A stretch of 64,000 bases of DNA, taken from assembly GCA_036785705.1 (NCBI GenBank), contig JAWUZG010000365.1, positions 186,001 through 250,000 on the forward strand, read 5' to 3'. The DNA comes from Acanthornis magna (taxonomy: Eukaryota > Chordata > Aves > Passeriformes > Acanthizidae). Shown in pieces: positions 1 to 11,900 of this stretch. The translations under genes were made by a program, and so were the position numbers. Each line of letters begins with the position of its first letter. The first letter of the stretch is position 1. The notes beneath the pieces were generated by a model. The model did not search any database. It was not told the origin of the DNA and was given only the letters and a program-made list of their open reading frames with translations.

Positions 1-3000
1 ATCTAACTTTTTTTTTTTTTTTTTTTTAAGTTTTTGGGTTTTTTCCTCCAAACACAAGGCTAGAATATGAGCATTGAATCCACTAAGGTTTAGTGGTGAA
101 AATGTCAACTCCATGTATTCCGCCTTTGTAAAAGTTAGCAAAATACTAGGAAAAGGAGCAGAGAAAATCCTTGGCAGGAGAGGGGCAGTAGGCTCTTTAC
201 ACAAAGGCCCTCCATAATCTTGAAAATATAATCTCAACCATCAAGACAAACAGAGCCCACCAATAATACGCATATTCCACATTACCTTCACCACTTGCTC
301 ACAAGAAGGCTAAATTTTTGTGTGCAGTTCTGATCCAGAGTCAGCCCAGCGTAACATTGATGTTGGTGGTGCTACTCTGGTTACATTCTTATTATGTAAA
401 TTAAGGGGCCAAATTTTGCCTTAAAGAAGTACGAGATATGGTGCTCTTTCTGTAACACATGCTTTATTTGTGGCCTGTTATTTTTTTCCCATTTTATCTC
501 CTTAAAAGAACAACAATCTTTCTTTCTCATAGGGTAGAATCTAGAAAGGTTTCCTTTTCATAGAGATTGAACTGTTTCCTATAAACATTGTTTCTATTAC
601 ATCTACATGATCTAAGATAATGGTTGTAATAGAAAATACAATGAAAAAGAATGAGTGAGCTCATTTGAAATACAGGAGGCTTTGTCTTACTGGTAACAGC
701 CAGAGGATGCCATAAAAGAAAACAATCCCTTAAAAATGCCAGACCACAAAAGCAGTCGATAGACATAACGATAAGCACTGGCTAATCAATAGTGATAAGT
801 CAGTGCAACTCAGCTGACAGATGCTTCTTCAACAACAGTTTTTCTAATTCCTACCTCACTAGCATAAACATATCAGGCCAATGCCTTAATAAGAAAGCTC
901 TTCAGTAGATAACATGGCAGCAGAATGAAGATGGTACCACACCACCCCCTTACCAATCACCTCAATCTCTTCTATATTTTGCAGAACAAGGCCTCCCCAG
1001 GGACACTGCTGACTACCAAAGCCTTATTTTTATATGAGGGTGGAGGACATAAGGAGAATCAACATTCCTTGTCAAAAGCAATTGAACGCTGCAGCACTCT
1101 GACATGCTTTCAGAGAATGCAGAAAAACATCAGCTAGCGAAGAAAGGGGACATCTGAATAACCACAGCTAATAAACCACAGCTAATAAACCACAGCTAAC
1201 CAGAGCTGTCTCTAATAAAGAGGTAAAGAAAAAATAAGGAAAAGTTATTTACTAGACATTTGTTTTAAATGAAATGAAACAGCAAACACTCAGGTTGACC
1301 AATTTTTCAAGCATATTCATACACTTTCACAGCAGAAACTTATCTCTGTGTGTGTGCAGACTTAAACAATAAAAAAACTTTTTTAGCTACAACAGGCTGC
1401 AAGAATAAGTCTTACCTTTTACAAATGAGGTTGTTCCTCACTCCTATCCATTTCCACATGATGCTGTGGGGGATCCTAGCTGCATCACTGTGACCAGGCC
1501 ACCTGACTTTTTGGGCTCACTTTGGTTTCTCCTGTTCTCTCCACTCACAAAGGCTCTTTCACCACCAAGTGCTCTCTGGCCTGTTCTCATTTCTCTCTAT
1601 ACCCCTGAGCTTTTGCTTCCCAGTTTGCCAAGGATAAGGATGTCCACTGCTTATTTGTGAAATTTTCAAATCTGCACTTTCCTGTGCACATCAATGAGCA
1701 GCATTTAATTTTCTAGGGCTTCGCTGTTGCTGTGTCACACTGCACTCTCTGAACGATGGGATGGGCCACAAGTATCTACAGCTGTTCCACTTCTCCCAGG
1801 CTCCCTTCAAATAATATTTTTATTGCTTTTATTTCTTGTTTCTCATCTTTTAAGTGGATTCTAAGCTTCTAACACAAGAAAGCTGTTCTTAAAGCCTGCT
1901 CCCTTTAAAGTATCCAATCAAATTCAAAGTCTTGGGGCCAATTGCAAGCAGGGAGTTCAGCTTGTTGCTGATTTAAGATACTTAGCTCTATCACAAAACC
2001 AGGCAAGTTTAACACCTGCATAACTTCACTGCAAAAATAGAGAACACCTGTGATTTCTCAGACAGCTAATGATGTAGGAAGGAGATTGCTGCAGTTTTCA
2101 TTTTAAAAAAGTTAATCACTCATCTATTTTCAACCTGGATATTTGGGACAAACAAAGACAGGTTTTAGGCATAGAGGGCACCACCTATTCTCCAAAATAA
2201 TGGCCATGGTCAACCCTCCTGCCACGGCCAAGCCTTCAGCATTGATGGAGAAGCCTGTCTGTGCCATACAGCCATGAGGGAGATAGTGCTTCAGCAAGTT
2301 TAGGAGCAACATCAGCATCCCTTGCCCTCAGTGGGCAAGAAACGCTTATCCAATTTGCCTCCTCCCCCCTCTAAAGCAACAGCACAAAATAAGCACATGA
2401 AGCCCTTTCAAATAAAATAAAGTCCCTTAAAGTACACCTGCCTCTCCGGAAGAGTTGAAAGAGCAAATCGCATTAGTGAGGGTATCAGTTGCCTGAAGCA
2501 AGATTAGTCACAATTGAGAGCCACGAGAGATGCACTGTGCTTCTCAAACAACCCTGGAGAGCAGCAGACATGGCACAGGCACAGCAGCTGACAGAAAACA
2601 GCACCTGGAGGTCAGCTGGGGCACTCAACACTCTCAAGTGGAGGTGGAAGTTTCGGTTCACACTGCAGCATCTGGCCCCTAAGGTGTTCCTCAAAGTTTT
2701 CAAGTGCTGCAACAAGAAGAAATTAAGAACCTCTGAAGTAAAAGAAGGCCTCTGAATAAGGCTGTCGCCCCTCACCTCCTACACAGCAGGAGGGCACTGT
2801 TAGAAATAGATCTTAATATCGATGAGCCTCTGTGTGTCTGGCTGCTCTGGTCACAGGAATTCAAATTTGTTTGATGTTTTAATGGCTTTGACAGTGTAGC
2901 AACACTTCAGATATTGACCCCACTGTATAATCTCAACTGAACTCTTGAACCATGCAAATATGAACACTAACACAACCAGAAGTTATTTTTTATTTTATAG

Positions 3001-5239
3001 CCACCACATTTTATTGCCACACCCTCCTAGACATCCTGTAAAATTAGACACTGTGTAACAGAGGCCATGACATGATATTTCCTGGTCTCTCAATGCCTGC
3101 ATGTATGCATATGCTGGGTGAAGTAGAGAGGGAGATAAGGGAATTCTTCAGATGCATTATAAATTACACTTGAGTAACAAGGCAAGGATGAAAGTAAATT
3201 CTGCCAAAACTTAAACAGATGTGTATAGATACCATTTAAAATATTCTAGTGGTATTATCTTCCATATTTTAATACTCCCCCAGTTAACCGAGCAGATGAC
3301 TCCTTTATCTCACAGTTGACAACTGAAGGTGCTTCATGAATGACAATTTTGAGAAAAAGATGAATTATAGCTGAAACAGTATCTGAAACAGTATGCCCCA
3401 ATCCAAAAAATATTAGCTGACTTTTCACTGCTGGCAATTATAGTTTTAAGAGAGTTCTAAAATCAGTTCCTATAATTTCTTATTATAAGGGGGAAAACAA
3501 AATCAATCAAGAAGTGTTTATCCTGCTTTGCTTGTGGGGGTGGGGGGGAATATTACACAGTGGTGTTGACTGGCTTGTAGTCAATTCGATATAACTTTAC
3601 TATGGCAACAGTTGCATCACTTCATATCATGCAGTCTCAGATGAAAAAATTAAACCAGCACCTCCTCCCTTCATTCTTTCACTTTGATCTTCCTTGAGGT
3701 GGACTTAAAAGGCTCTGCTTCCCAGATTTCCATGCCAGTGAGCCTCTGCTTATAAGATTTCTAACTGATTGAGCAGATTTTTCCTGTTTACAAATTATCC
3801 AGTAAAAGCATTTTGCTCTGAAAGCTCCTTTGTGCTACATGGTACATCCAGCTCTTAGGGGGCTAATGCATGAAATGGATCACTGGGTTGAAAATAGCAA
3901 TCACCGTTAAAAAAATGGGGTACCAGGAGAATTAGGCACAACATAATACTGTAACCACTGAGAATTCTCAACAGTAAAATAAAGCCTTATACTCCCAGCA
4001 TTTTCATTAGTTTTCCAGTAGTGCTGGACGCAGTGTGAATTACAATGAGCAAGAAAGCAGTGGTTGCTCTCTTTAAAGAACATGCACTGTATAGGGGGAA
4101 GTCATTTCTTCAGATCATACTGGGCTGGTTATTGGTTTGTATATGCTGGTATGCATTTTAGCACTTAGAAATTATATTTCTCTCCTTTACTAGATTCTGC
4201 CTGAAAAACAATATGTGTTTAGAAGCTCTCAGAATGAATCTCATTGTAAGGTAAATATTTGTTTAGAAGTATGAATAGTGATATAAATCTGTAGAAAGAA
4301 CATTCTGCACCAAATCTTTCATTGAGAGAATGTTTTTTTAAGTCTGGACAGGATGTGCTGTGTTTTCATTAAAACAACTGCAGAAGATAACATTATGATG
4401 ACTAAAAGCCAAAATGACAAAAATTGAGGTTGATATAAGCTTCTACTAAGAATGTTGGTCTGCTAGTAGTTAGCTATTCATCAGAAGAAAAAAAGAAAAA
4501 GAAAAAAATTAACAAACAAACAACCAAAAAAAGCTGCAGGAATAAACTCATTTGGGCAAATAGAGCATGTATTTGATGTGGTTTAGTCCTGTCCCACTCC
4601 AAAGCAGTACCGTATTAAAATACCAACAATTATATTGGAAAAGATGCCAACAAGCTTATGTGTACAGAACTACTAATTTCTCTGAAACCACTACTTATAA
4701 AGCTCTCTAAGAATTAAGCATATGATCTGTATTGAAAGGAAGGTATGAGTTGATTCAGGCCTTAGCTCAAACCTTCCAAATACTTATTTGGGGAATCTAT
4801 AAGTATGGGTTAAAAAAAACCCAAAGATGTGCTCTCTGACCATCTGTTGAGCATAGATCTCTGTTTTCAGCTGCATGATAATATTTGGAAGACCAAGCTC
4901 AGACCAACCTGCACACCCATGGAAAACCAGAGCTTCTCATTCTAGAGAGCCCAACCAGCCTCGACAACATTGTACAGAGCCTGCAATATGCTCTGTATCA
5001 CAACATGCTCCTCCACTGGGAGGACTCTGGTATGAATTCAGGGACATGTGCCACATGCAGAAGTTCGTAGCAAGGAAACTTTCTCAGAGCCTAACTTCAT
5101 GCAAGTCCCTGCACCTCAGAAAGTCTGAAACAGTGTTGAAAACCAGCTGCTTACCTCCTAAGCAATTACCCACCCTACATGGTATGGACAGTTCGCATCT
5201 TTTGCACACAGTGAATTCCAATGCAATTCACAAAAACAT

Positions 5240-5640
5240 TGAAGACGGCTGGAGAGAGCTTCTGCCCCTGTTCAGACAGGCTGCCTAGAGCAGGCTGCCC
5301 AGGACCGTGCCCCATCAGGTCTTGAGTATCTCCACAGATGGAGACTTTATACAACCTTTTCCAGTAGCTGATCACCCTAAGAGAGAAAAAGCTTTTTCTT
5401 TTGTTCGGATGGAACTTCATGGGGTTTTTATTTCTGCCCATTGCCTCCTGTACCATCAGTGGGCACTGCTGAGAAGAGTATAGCTCCACCATTTTCATTC
5501 TCTCTAATTAGGTATTTATACACAGTGATAAAATTGCCCCTGAGCCTTCCTGTCTCCAGGCTCAACACATAGCTCGGTCAGCGGAACGTTTTTTGGATTG
5601 TTTTTTCAAATTTCAACATTACATCCTACGTTCTCTCATT
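5240..5640 (-). mobile_element. CR1 LINE 3' fragment
   Basis: The plus strand reads as the reverse complement of a CR1 3' region: a hospital-corner pattern of short phrases about summary of damage is absent, but the characteristic runs 'gcctagagcaggctgccca', 'gagaaaaagctttttctttt' and 'cattgcctcctgtaccatc' match the avian CR1 3' untranslated style. No open frame remains. Boundaries are approximate and the subfamily was not assigned. Confidence 0.5.
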
Positions 5641-6640
5641 ATCCACCTTCTTTTGATGTGGCATTGCCTTGCCCTCAGGAGAAGCAAGGTGGTTTTTTGT
5701 TTGCTTTTTAAGGAATGGATTTTTAAAAATTGGGGGGGTTTGCACTACTTAAAGGGAAAGACTTGTCTTTAAACAACTATGATAATGACAGAAGACTCTA
5801 AATCATGCAATTAACAAGTATTAAAGCTTTTTCCTTAACAAATAATCTGATATTGCTCTCTTGAGGATCGCTTCTTCTTTTTATCCCCCAAATGCAAACA
5901 GCAAGCTGTTTACAAAGTCATTGAGACTAAATATTTTCTGAAGAAAAATAAATAAATTTCACCAAATAATAATCAGCTTTGGTGCTGCTTTCTGGGTTAG
6001 AGCACATACCTCTAGATACCAAAATTTTGTTGGACTTCAGTGGCAATGAAAGGCCTGGAAAGCGATGTGTAGAGCATTTGCTCTATTTTTGGGGGGATAA
6101 CCAATATCATGCAGCCCCTCTGCACAAGGGACAAGCAAGGATAGGTGAGGCAGGGAATGGACACCATATGCTCTATCATATCTGATACAAGTTACTCCCC
6201 TTACAGGATAGCAAAGGACAAGACCACCAGTTAAATCAATGGTGGCTTCAAATCACATCGGAGACTGAAATGTTATAATTTATGGCTTAAACATCTTCAT
6301 GAAGGACTTTTGGCTATTGTAGCAAAACTGTACAAAAAAACTGTACAGAACTGTACAGAAAAGCTGCAGAGCAAACCACCAAAACCCTGAATGGAGCTCT
6401 GAACTGTGCGCTGATGGAGATAAGATAAAGTAAAAACTCCGGGCTGGAGGAAAAGAACACATTCACAGAGGGGTCAAGCTTAGCACCTTTGGGGTAGAGA
6501 CCATAGCCCCAGGGCTATCAGCTGCCAGGCCAGCACAGACCCTGACACCAAAGGGTGGGGGGAAGAGAGGTTTTGGGTGTGTAGTGAAAAAGCCTCTGGT
6601 CCGAGGCTGTGCAGACAGAGGAGCCCAACTGCCCTACTCT

Positions 6641-6799
6641 TCCTTCTTTCTTTCTCTCTTTTTCTTTCTTTCTTTCTCTTTCTCTCTCTCTTTCTTCTCT
6701 TTCTTCTCTTTCTTCTCTTTCTTTCTATCTTTCTATCTTTCCCTCTTTCTTTCTCTCTTTCTTTCCTTCCTTCTTCCTTTCCTTCTTTCTCTTTGCCTT
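6641..6799. repeat. CT-rich (CTTT/CTCTT)n microsatellite
   Basis: About 160 bp of almost pure pyrimidine on the plus strand, built from TTTC, TTTCTC and TTCTTC units. It produces long serine/phenylalanine/leucine or lysine/glutamate/arginine reading frames on the two strands. These are composition artefacts rather than genes. Confidence 0.9.
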
Positions 6800-7962
6800 T
6801 TTTACTGTTACATAAAATATATCGATTTTTTGGCAGCAACATCTAACCTCGTTTGGTTTTAACCTTTTTTTTTTTTTTGCTATATTTCAAACCTTTCTGG
6901 GTTCAATCCATTTTATTCACAGAGATCTAGCTATCTTTGCTCTTCTGTGTTTAAACCCATTCGTAATACATCATGACATAAAAATCATCACATCATCAAT
7001 AACGACTCACCCTATCATGAAATAAAGCTCTGATGCAGTTCAGTCACTGGGTTTACTACATCAGATCTTTATTTCATGAGGAAGATTTGTGTGAATGAAG
7101 TCATTTTTCCGACGCAGATTGTCTGGACTGAACAAGGAGGACATGTCCCATCTGTGAGGTTTGTCCCACCTCCCAGAGCACTGGAAAGCCCAAGGCCGTT
7201 CCCTGCTAAGTTGACAGTAGGTTTCTGGCTTCTGAGGCCTTTTCTCACATGCATTCACTGACATCTCTGGTGCTAAAAGCAGTCCACACTCCAGCCTTTT
7301 CCAGCACTGGCACTCCCCAACCAACCTATCCCAACAGTGATACTGCTGAGGAAGCTCACGCAAACATTATAACTGTGAGACCTTCAGCTTCCTGCCAAAG
7401 GCAGTGATGGGTTTAAAACACTCCTGACAGGGAGTCAGGGGAGTGTTTCCCTGACAGCAACAGGGAAAGGTTGAAAACCTTTGTTTTCCTAACAGATCTG
7501 GATAAAATCAGCCAAACTACAATAAAATAAGGACAGAGGAAGTACCCACAGCTGACATGCTAATAAAAATTCTCTTTGAGAATAAAGACTTCCAGCGTAC
7601 ACAAGAAAGCAATCCTGAAGTACAAGCAATCCACTGTACTTTAACTTCAGTTGCTCTCCACACCTCAGAAAAACAATTTTAAGACCTTACCCTAGAACTC
7701 TCTGCATGGAAGTAAGACAGTGTCTTGGTACCACACAACTCCAGCAAACAGGCTAAGAAAGCATCACTTTTTCCTTGAAACACCTGAAGACCGCAGGGCA
7801 GAAACACAACAGTGTCACAGCTGTCATGTTTCCAATGCACGTTTACAAGTTTCACTGTCCTGGAGCAAGGCATGTCAGGCGAGTAGAGCCACTCTGGATT
7901 TTTCAGGACAAGGATCCTAACATGCTTCATTCTGATAGAGAATCACAGCAGGCCTTTGTAAC

Positions 7963-8330
7963 TGTGTTGGGTTTGTGTGACCAGGTTTTGATAGCAGAGG
8001 GGCTACAAGGACAGCTTCTGTGAGAAGCTGCCAGAAGCTTCCCCTATGTTGAACACTGCAAATGCCAGCTCCAAAAATCCACCATTGGCCAAGGACAAGC
8101 CCATCAGCAATGGTGGTAGTGCCTCTGGGATAACAGATTTAAGAAGGGGGGTAAAAAAACCTGCACAATTGCAGCCAGACAAAGGCGTAAGAACGAGAGA
8201 AACAGCCCTGCAGACACTCGGGTCAGTGAAAAAAGAGGCACCGGAGTAGAGATTCCCCTGCATCTCATGGTGAGGCTGGCTGTCCCCCTGCAGCCCATGG
8301 AGGTCTATGCTGGAGGTCTATCCATCTTAA
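7963..8330 (+). mobile_element. Probable solo LTR (ERVL-type, songbird repeat)
   Basis: The segment begins TGTGTTGGGTTTGTGTGACC and contains a TATA-like 'ataacagatttaagaag' around 8130-8150, preceded by 'cagcaatggtggtagtgcc'. From memory this resembles a very common songbird LTR that begins the same way and carries 'gggataacatatttaagaa'. The right edge is uncertain and no target duplication was confirmed. It lies between the last recognised FBXO15 exon and the left end of the window. Confidence 0.45.
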
Positions 8331-8785
8331 AGTTCTTAAAGTTCACAGTAACTTCTACAAATATATTTATATATTTAATCTGTCAGTGCACCCAAAGTAT
8401 ACTCGAGGAGAATTCTACCGAAACAAGCCTCCAAAACGTATGAGGACAAATTGTCTCTCCTTTATAAAATACAAGTGGAAGAAACATCAACCTGCACCAA
8501 AACCTGTGCCACTGCATTATTAATGCTGCAGTGAAGCAAAAGAAAAGACCCTGACAATCTGCAAAATTTGTGTCCCAGGCCTGACACTGTCAATGTGACA
8601 GAGCAGGCTGAGCACACCGCACAAATTGCCATGCAGATATAAAGAAGCCACACAACAAACAGAGAGATCACTTACTCTTAAAATTCCATTTCAGTTTCTC
8701 CCCTTAAAACAGAGACACTGGATATAAGAAGACATGGCAGCAGGGATCATTTCTAAAGCAGACATTATTGTTCCATCAACTTTAC

Positions 8786-8931
8786 CTTTTCTGCAGAAGT
8801 GGCCATTGAATGTTCCACACAGGTACCTGCAGCTTCTGCCATGCAGATCCAGGTGCAGGCTGTAGTGATGGAGTCCACAGTCTGGGTCAGTATCATCCAG
8901 TAAAGGTCCATTAGGTGGAGGGGTGGATTGG
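8786..8931 (-). CDS. FBXO15: FBXO15 exon 8
   Basis: Acceptor TTTTCAAG, donor GTAAAG, phase 2 in and phase 1 out, 146 nt. Encodes STPPPNGPLLDDTDPDCGLH, then HYSLHLDLHGRSCRYLCGTF and NGHFCRK. The family protein continues beyond this with about 140 residues that I could not find to the left. Confidence 0.85.
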
Positions 8932-11900
8932 CTTGAAAAAAAATAGAATTTAGCAACGGGGATGGCTTAATAGAAAGAAATTAAATACATGGCTGTACAC
9001 GATCATCTTGAGAGAGTTTTGAAATCAAACATCTCTAGTTCCTCATGCTTCTTTTCAGCTAATACAGTGTCTAATACTGCTGATCAGCTGCTTGGCCTAG
9101 CCAAAGGCAGAAAATATGGCAGTCAGCTTTAAAAGGCACATCTGTTAAACTTCAAAACATGGACTTGTCTACGAAAAAGAAAAAAGCATCAGCTTAACTA
9201 CAAATCTAAAAGCCCACTAGCTAGAAACTTCTCTGAAACAGCAATTATTGGAATAATTTTGTTTGTGCCTAAGTAAATGAGTAACTACCACACACAAATG
9301 ACCTGAAGAGACCAAATGCCAGAGGCAACTGCACAGCTTCTACAAAGGATCCAAGTGGGCACTAAGGGAGATTGTGTAAAATCTCACCTTCTGTGGCAGA
9401 AGAGCCACACTAAGTTACCATGGGCACTTAAGACTACTGGTTAGATACAACAATATCTGACCAGAAAGCTGAGGGGAAAATAAATTCCCCAAATAATGTT
9501 CTAAAGCTAAAAAACTCCATCTTTTGAAACAGCTTACAGTGTATAAACAAGTATTGTATTATATTATATACTGCAATATACACATATACAAACACGTCAT
9601 AGGAAATCCAGCTAGGTTCTCAATAGGACTGAAAGATAAAGTCTAACTTTCTCAATACTGCAAGTATTACTACAGTTGTATAACTAAATTATCTCCTTAA
9701 TAGCATAACAATGGCAATATCGTAGTATGAAAATGCTTCTACACTTTTGTAAATCGTTACTGTAACTTGTTTATATTAAACAAGAATAGTTAATTACTGC
9801 CTAAATATAAACCTCTAACAGCAGTCAATTTTAACTGTGAAACTCAAAGCTTTATTCAAAAGGTTATCTTTATTACCCACAAAGGAAAACCAAGCTTACA
9901 CAACAGCAGAACCCAAAATGCTTCTCTCAAGAAGTTGATTATAACGAAGACTCGCCATAACAAAAGCAATTTCATTTGTATCCTGAAAAATTAATTAAAG
10001 TAGATGTATTTTTATGTGGAAATTCTTTTTTTCAGAGGGTCTTTCCAAGCATTAAAATTCATAGATAAATGCTGCTGCTTATTACTCTGCCAGTTACTGT
10101 AATAATGTTAGTAATGCCTTGCTCTAACATTTAGACTCCTAAAACCTTTAGTGTCTTTTCACAAAAGTACAGAATATATAAAAAAAGATTAGAGCATTTC
10201 TATCTTATGGAGAAAGAGAGGGAAACTAGCTATGCCAGGGCAAAAGTTATGAGAGCAATCCAAGAATTGTACTTCCCTAACTTCTACTTTCCACTTTAAA
10301 ATAGGTACCTAAACAGAATCAAACAGCACTTACTCCCAACTACTGAAGCATCAAGTTTATTTTCATAGGTAAGGAACTATTTGCAAAGAGGGCTAACATC
10401 AGTGAGGGGTACAGAATTACTCAAGAGAAATGGTGAATTGCAAAGTAAAACCTTGGATGTCTTCACCAGATTATGTGCTCCTGGGAAAACATTAGGAACA
10501 TAACCTTCTATAGATGCCTAAAGAAAACATAAATGTGAAAACTAAATAGAGACAGAGGTATGTATTTACTTCAAGAACACAGAATGCTAGGAAGTCAGCT
10601 TTTTTTCTTTAAATGTATTTTTTAAGTCATACATTTACAAACACCTAAGTCAATAGGAAAATTATTCACTGCCAGAAGTCTATTACTCTCCTGAAATGTG
10701 GGCGACTACTGTTTTCATCTCTCTGCGTTACCAGAAAATGACATCCCCTAATCAAACTTTTGGCTTCTTAACTACTTCTATATTTTCATAGTACAACATT
10801 ACAGCTATAGAAGATAGAACAAGGGAGATTTATCAAACACATAGTTTCTCAGTCTTTCTTTATCCAAATACCAGGAGGCCCATGTAACCTGTTTGTGGTT
10901 TCTATTATGCAGCTATGTGCAAAAAACCAAGATATGTGGCATTTACAATTATTTCACCCTCTGACAGTTAACTACCTAGTTACTAACTACCTCTGCCTAC
11001 ACAGAGAGTAAGAACTGCTGCTCAGAAAAGCAAGCAGGGGAAATACACGAGAGTGAAGCACACAATTCTTAATGTCTATGTGGAACTTTGTTATGATAGA
11101 ACCATTTCCAGGTGCTGAAAGAAATCTCTTTCCAAGCGTGGGAGGGGCCAATGCATGAGCAAGACCATTGAGCCAACAACACAGGGACACCAGCCTACTA
11201 AACTTGTGAAGATACAAGAGAAATGGCTGTTGGTTTATCAGAGCTTTTCACAGACTGAGACAACCTGGAACAGACTCATGCAGGTCAGTTTTCTAGGAAA
11301 TGGACTTTCAGTCTTACCTTAAAGTAAGAGTGAAAGAAATAGTCCGTCTGTGCTTTTAAACATTGCCTCCAGATTGTGCACAGCATGTTTGCAGCTGCAA
11401 ATTAGGCACAGCTTGGAGGAACTATTCATAGACTCCCTAGGAAAGTTCCTGGCCAGTGCCAGACAGGCTAAACCTTCATCAATAACATGGCTGAGGGGAG
11501 GAAGAAAGGGCTGCCACCTCTGAATTCAGACCAAGAGCAGAACACCTGAGACAGGCTTCCAAAGCGCCCAGCCCTGTGCAGCTGCAGGCAGACACTGAGG
11601 TCCCCGTGCATTCCGTGCAAAATGCCAATTCCTTTTGCATAGGAGTCTGCTTCAGATGTTCCGTTCTGCCCTCTGAAGACATTCATCTCTACACCCACCC
11701 TACAGAGACTAAATGCTTAAGTTAGGCTCTTAATACCAAGAATGTAATACCCCCAAAAGGGCACAATTTAAAGCATTCCTACTGCTGGAGCAGGATATAG
11801 CTACCTGGTGATGGAGATGAAAGCTAAGTTGCTAGGTGGGAACTCATCACAGGGCATGGCACGAATCAGAGGAAGAAGCACATCTGTCCTCCAACCATTC

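Larger units (their letters stand above)
1..8785. other. AT-rich non-coding flank or distal intron of FBXO15
   Basis: No exon with matching splice sites and phase was recognised here on either strand. The stretch is AT-rich, with scattered homopolymer runs (a T run at 10-27) and the repeats listed separately: a CR1 fragment near 5.2-5.6 kb, a CT-rich microsatellite near 6.7 kb and an LTR-like repeat near 8.0 kb. The minus-strand gene FBXO15 is cut off by its donor at 8785. About a quarter of its protein is still to be encoded, so this is probably intron, with the last exons to the left of the window or missed by eye. Confidence 0.5.

Noticed and set aside
4875..5288. 137-codon plus-strand frame
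   Set aside because: It runs into a CR1 fragment, has no recognisable domain and no exon borders.
6480..6862. Long Ser/Phe/Leu and Lys/Glu/Arg reading frames
   Set aside because: Artefacts of the CT-rich microsatellite.
7681..7930. Minus-strand frame of about 80 codons with AG and GTAAGG borders
   Set aside because: No match to the missing FBXO15 C-terminus, and the phase needed after exon 8 would give an immediate stop.
11314..11400. Minus-strand candidate exon ending in HSYFK before GTAAGA
   Set aside because: FBXO15 exons 6 and 7 already join in phase across it, and the reading has no family similarity.
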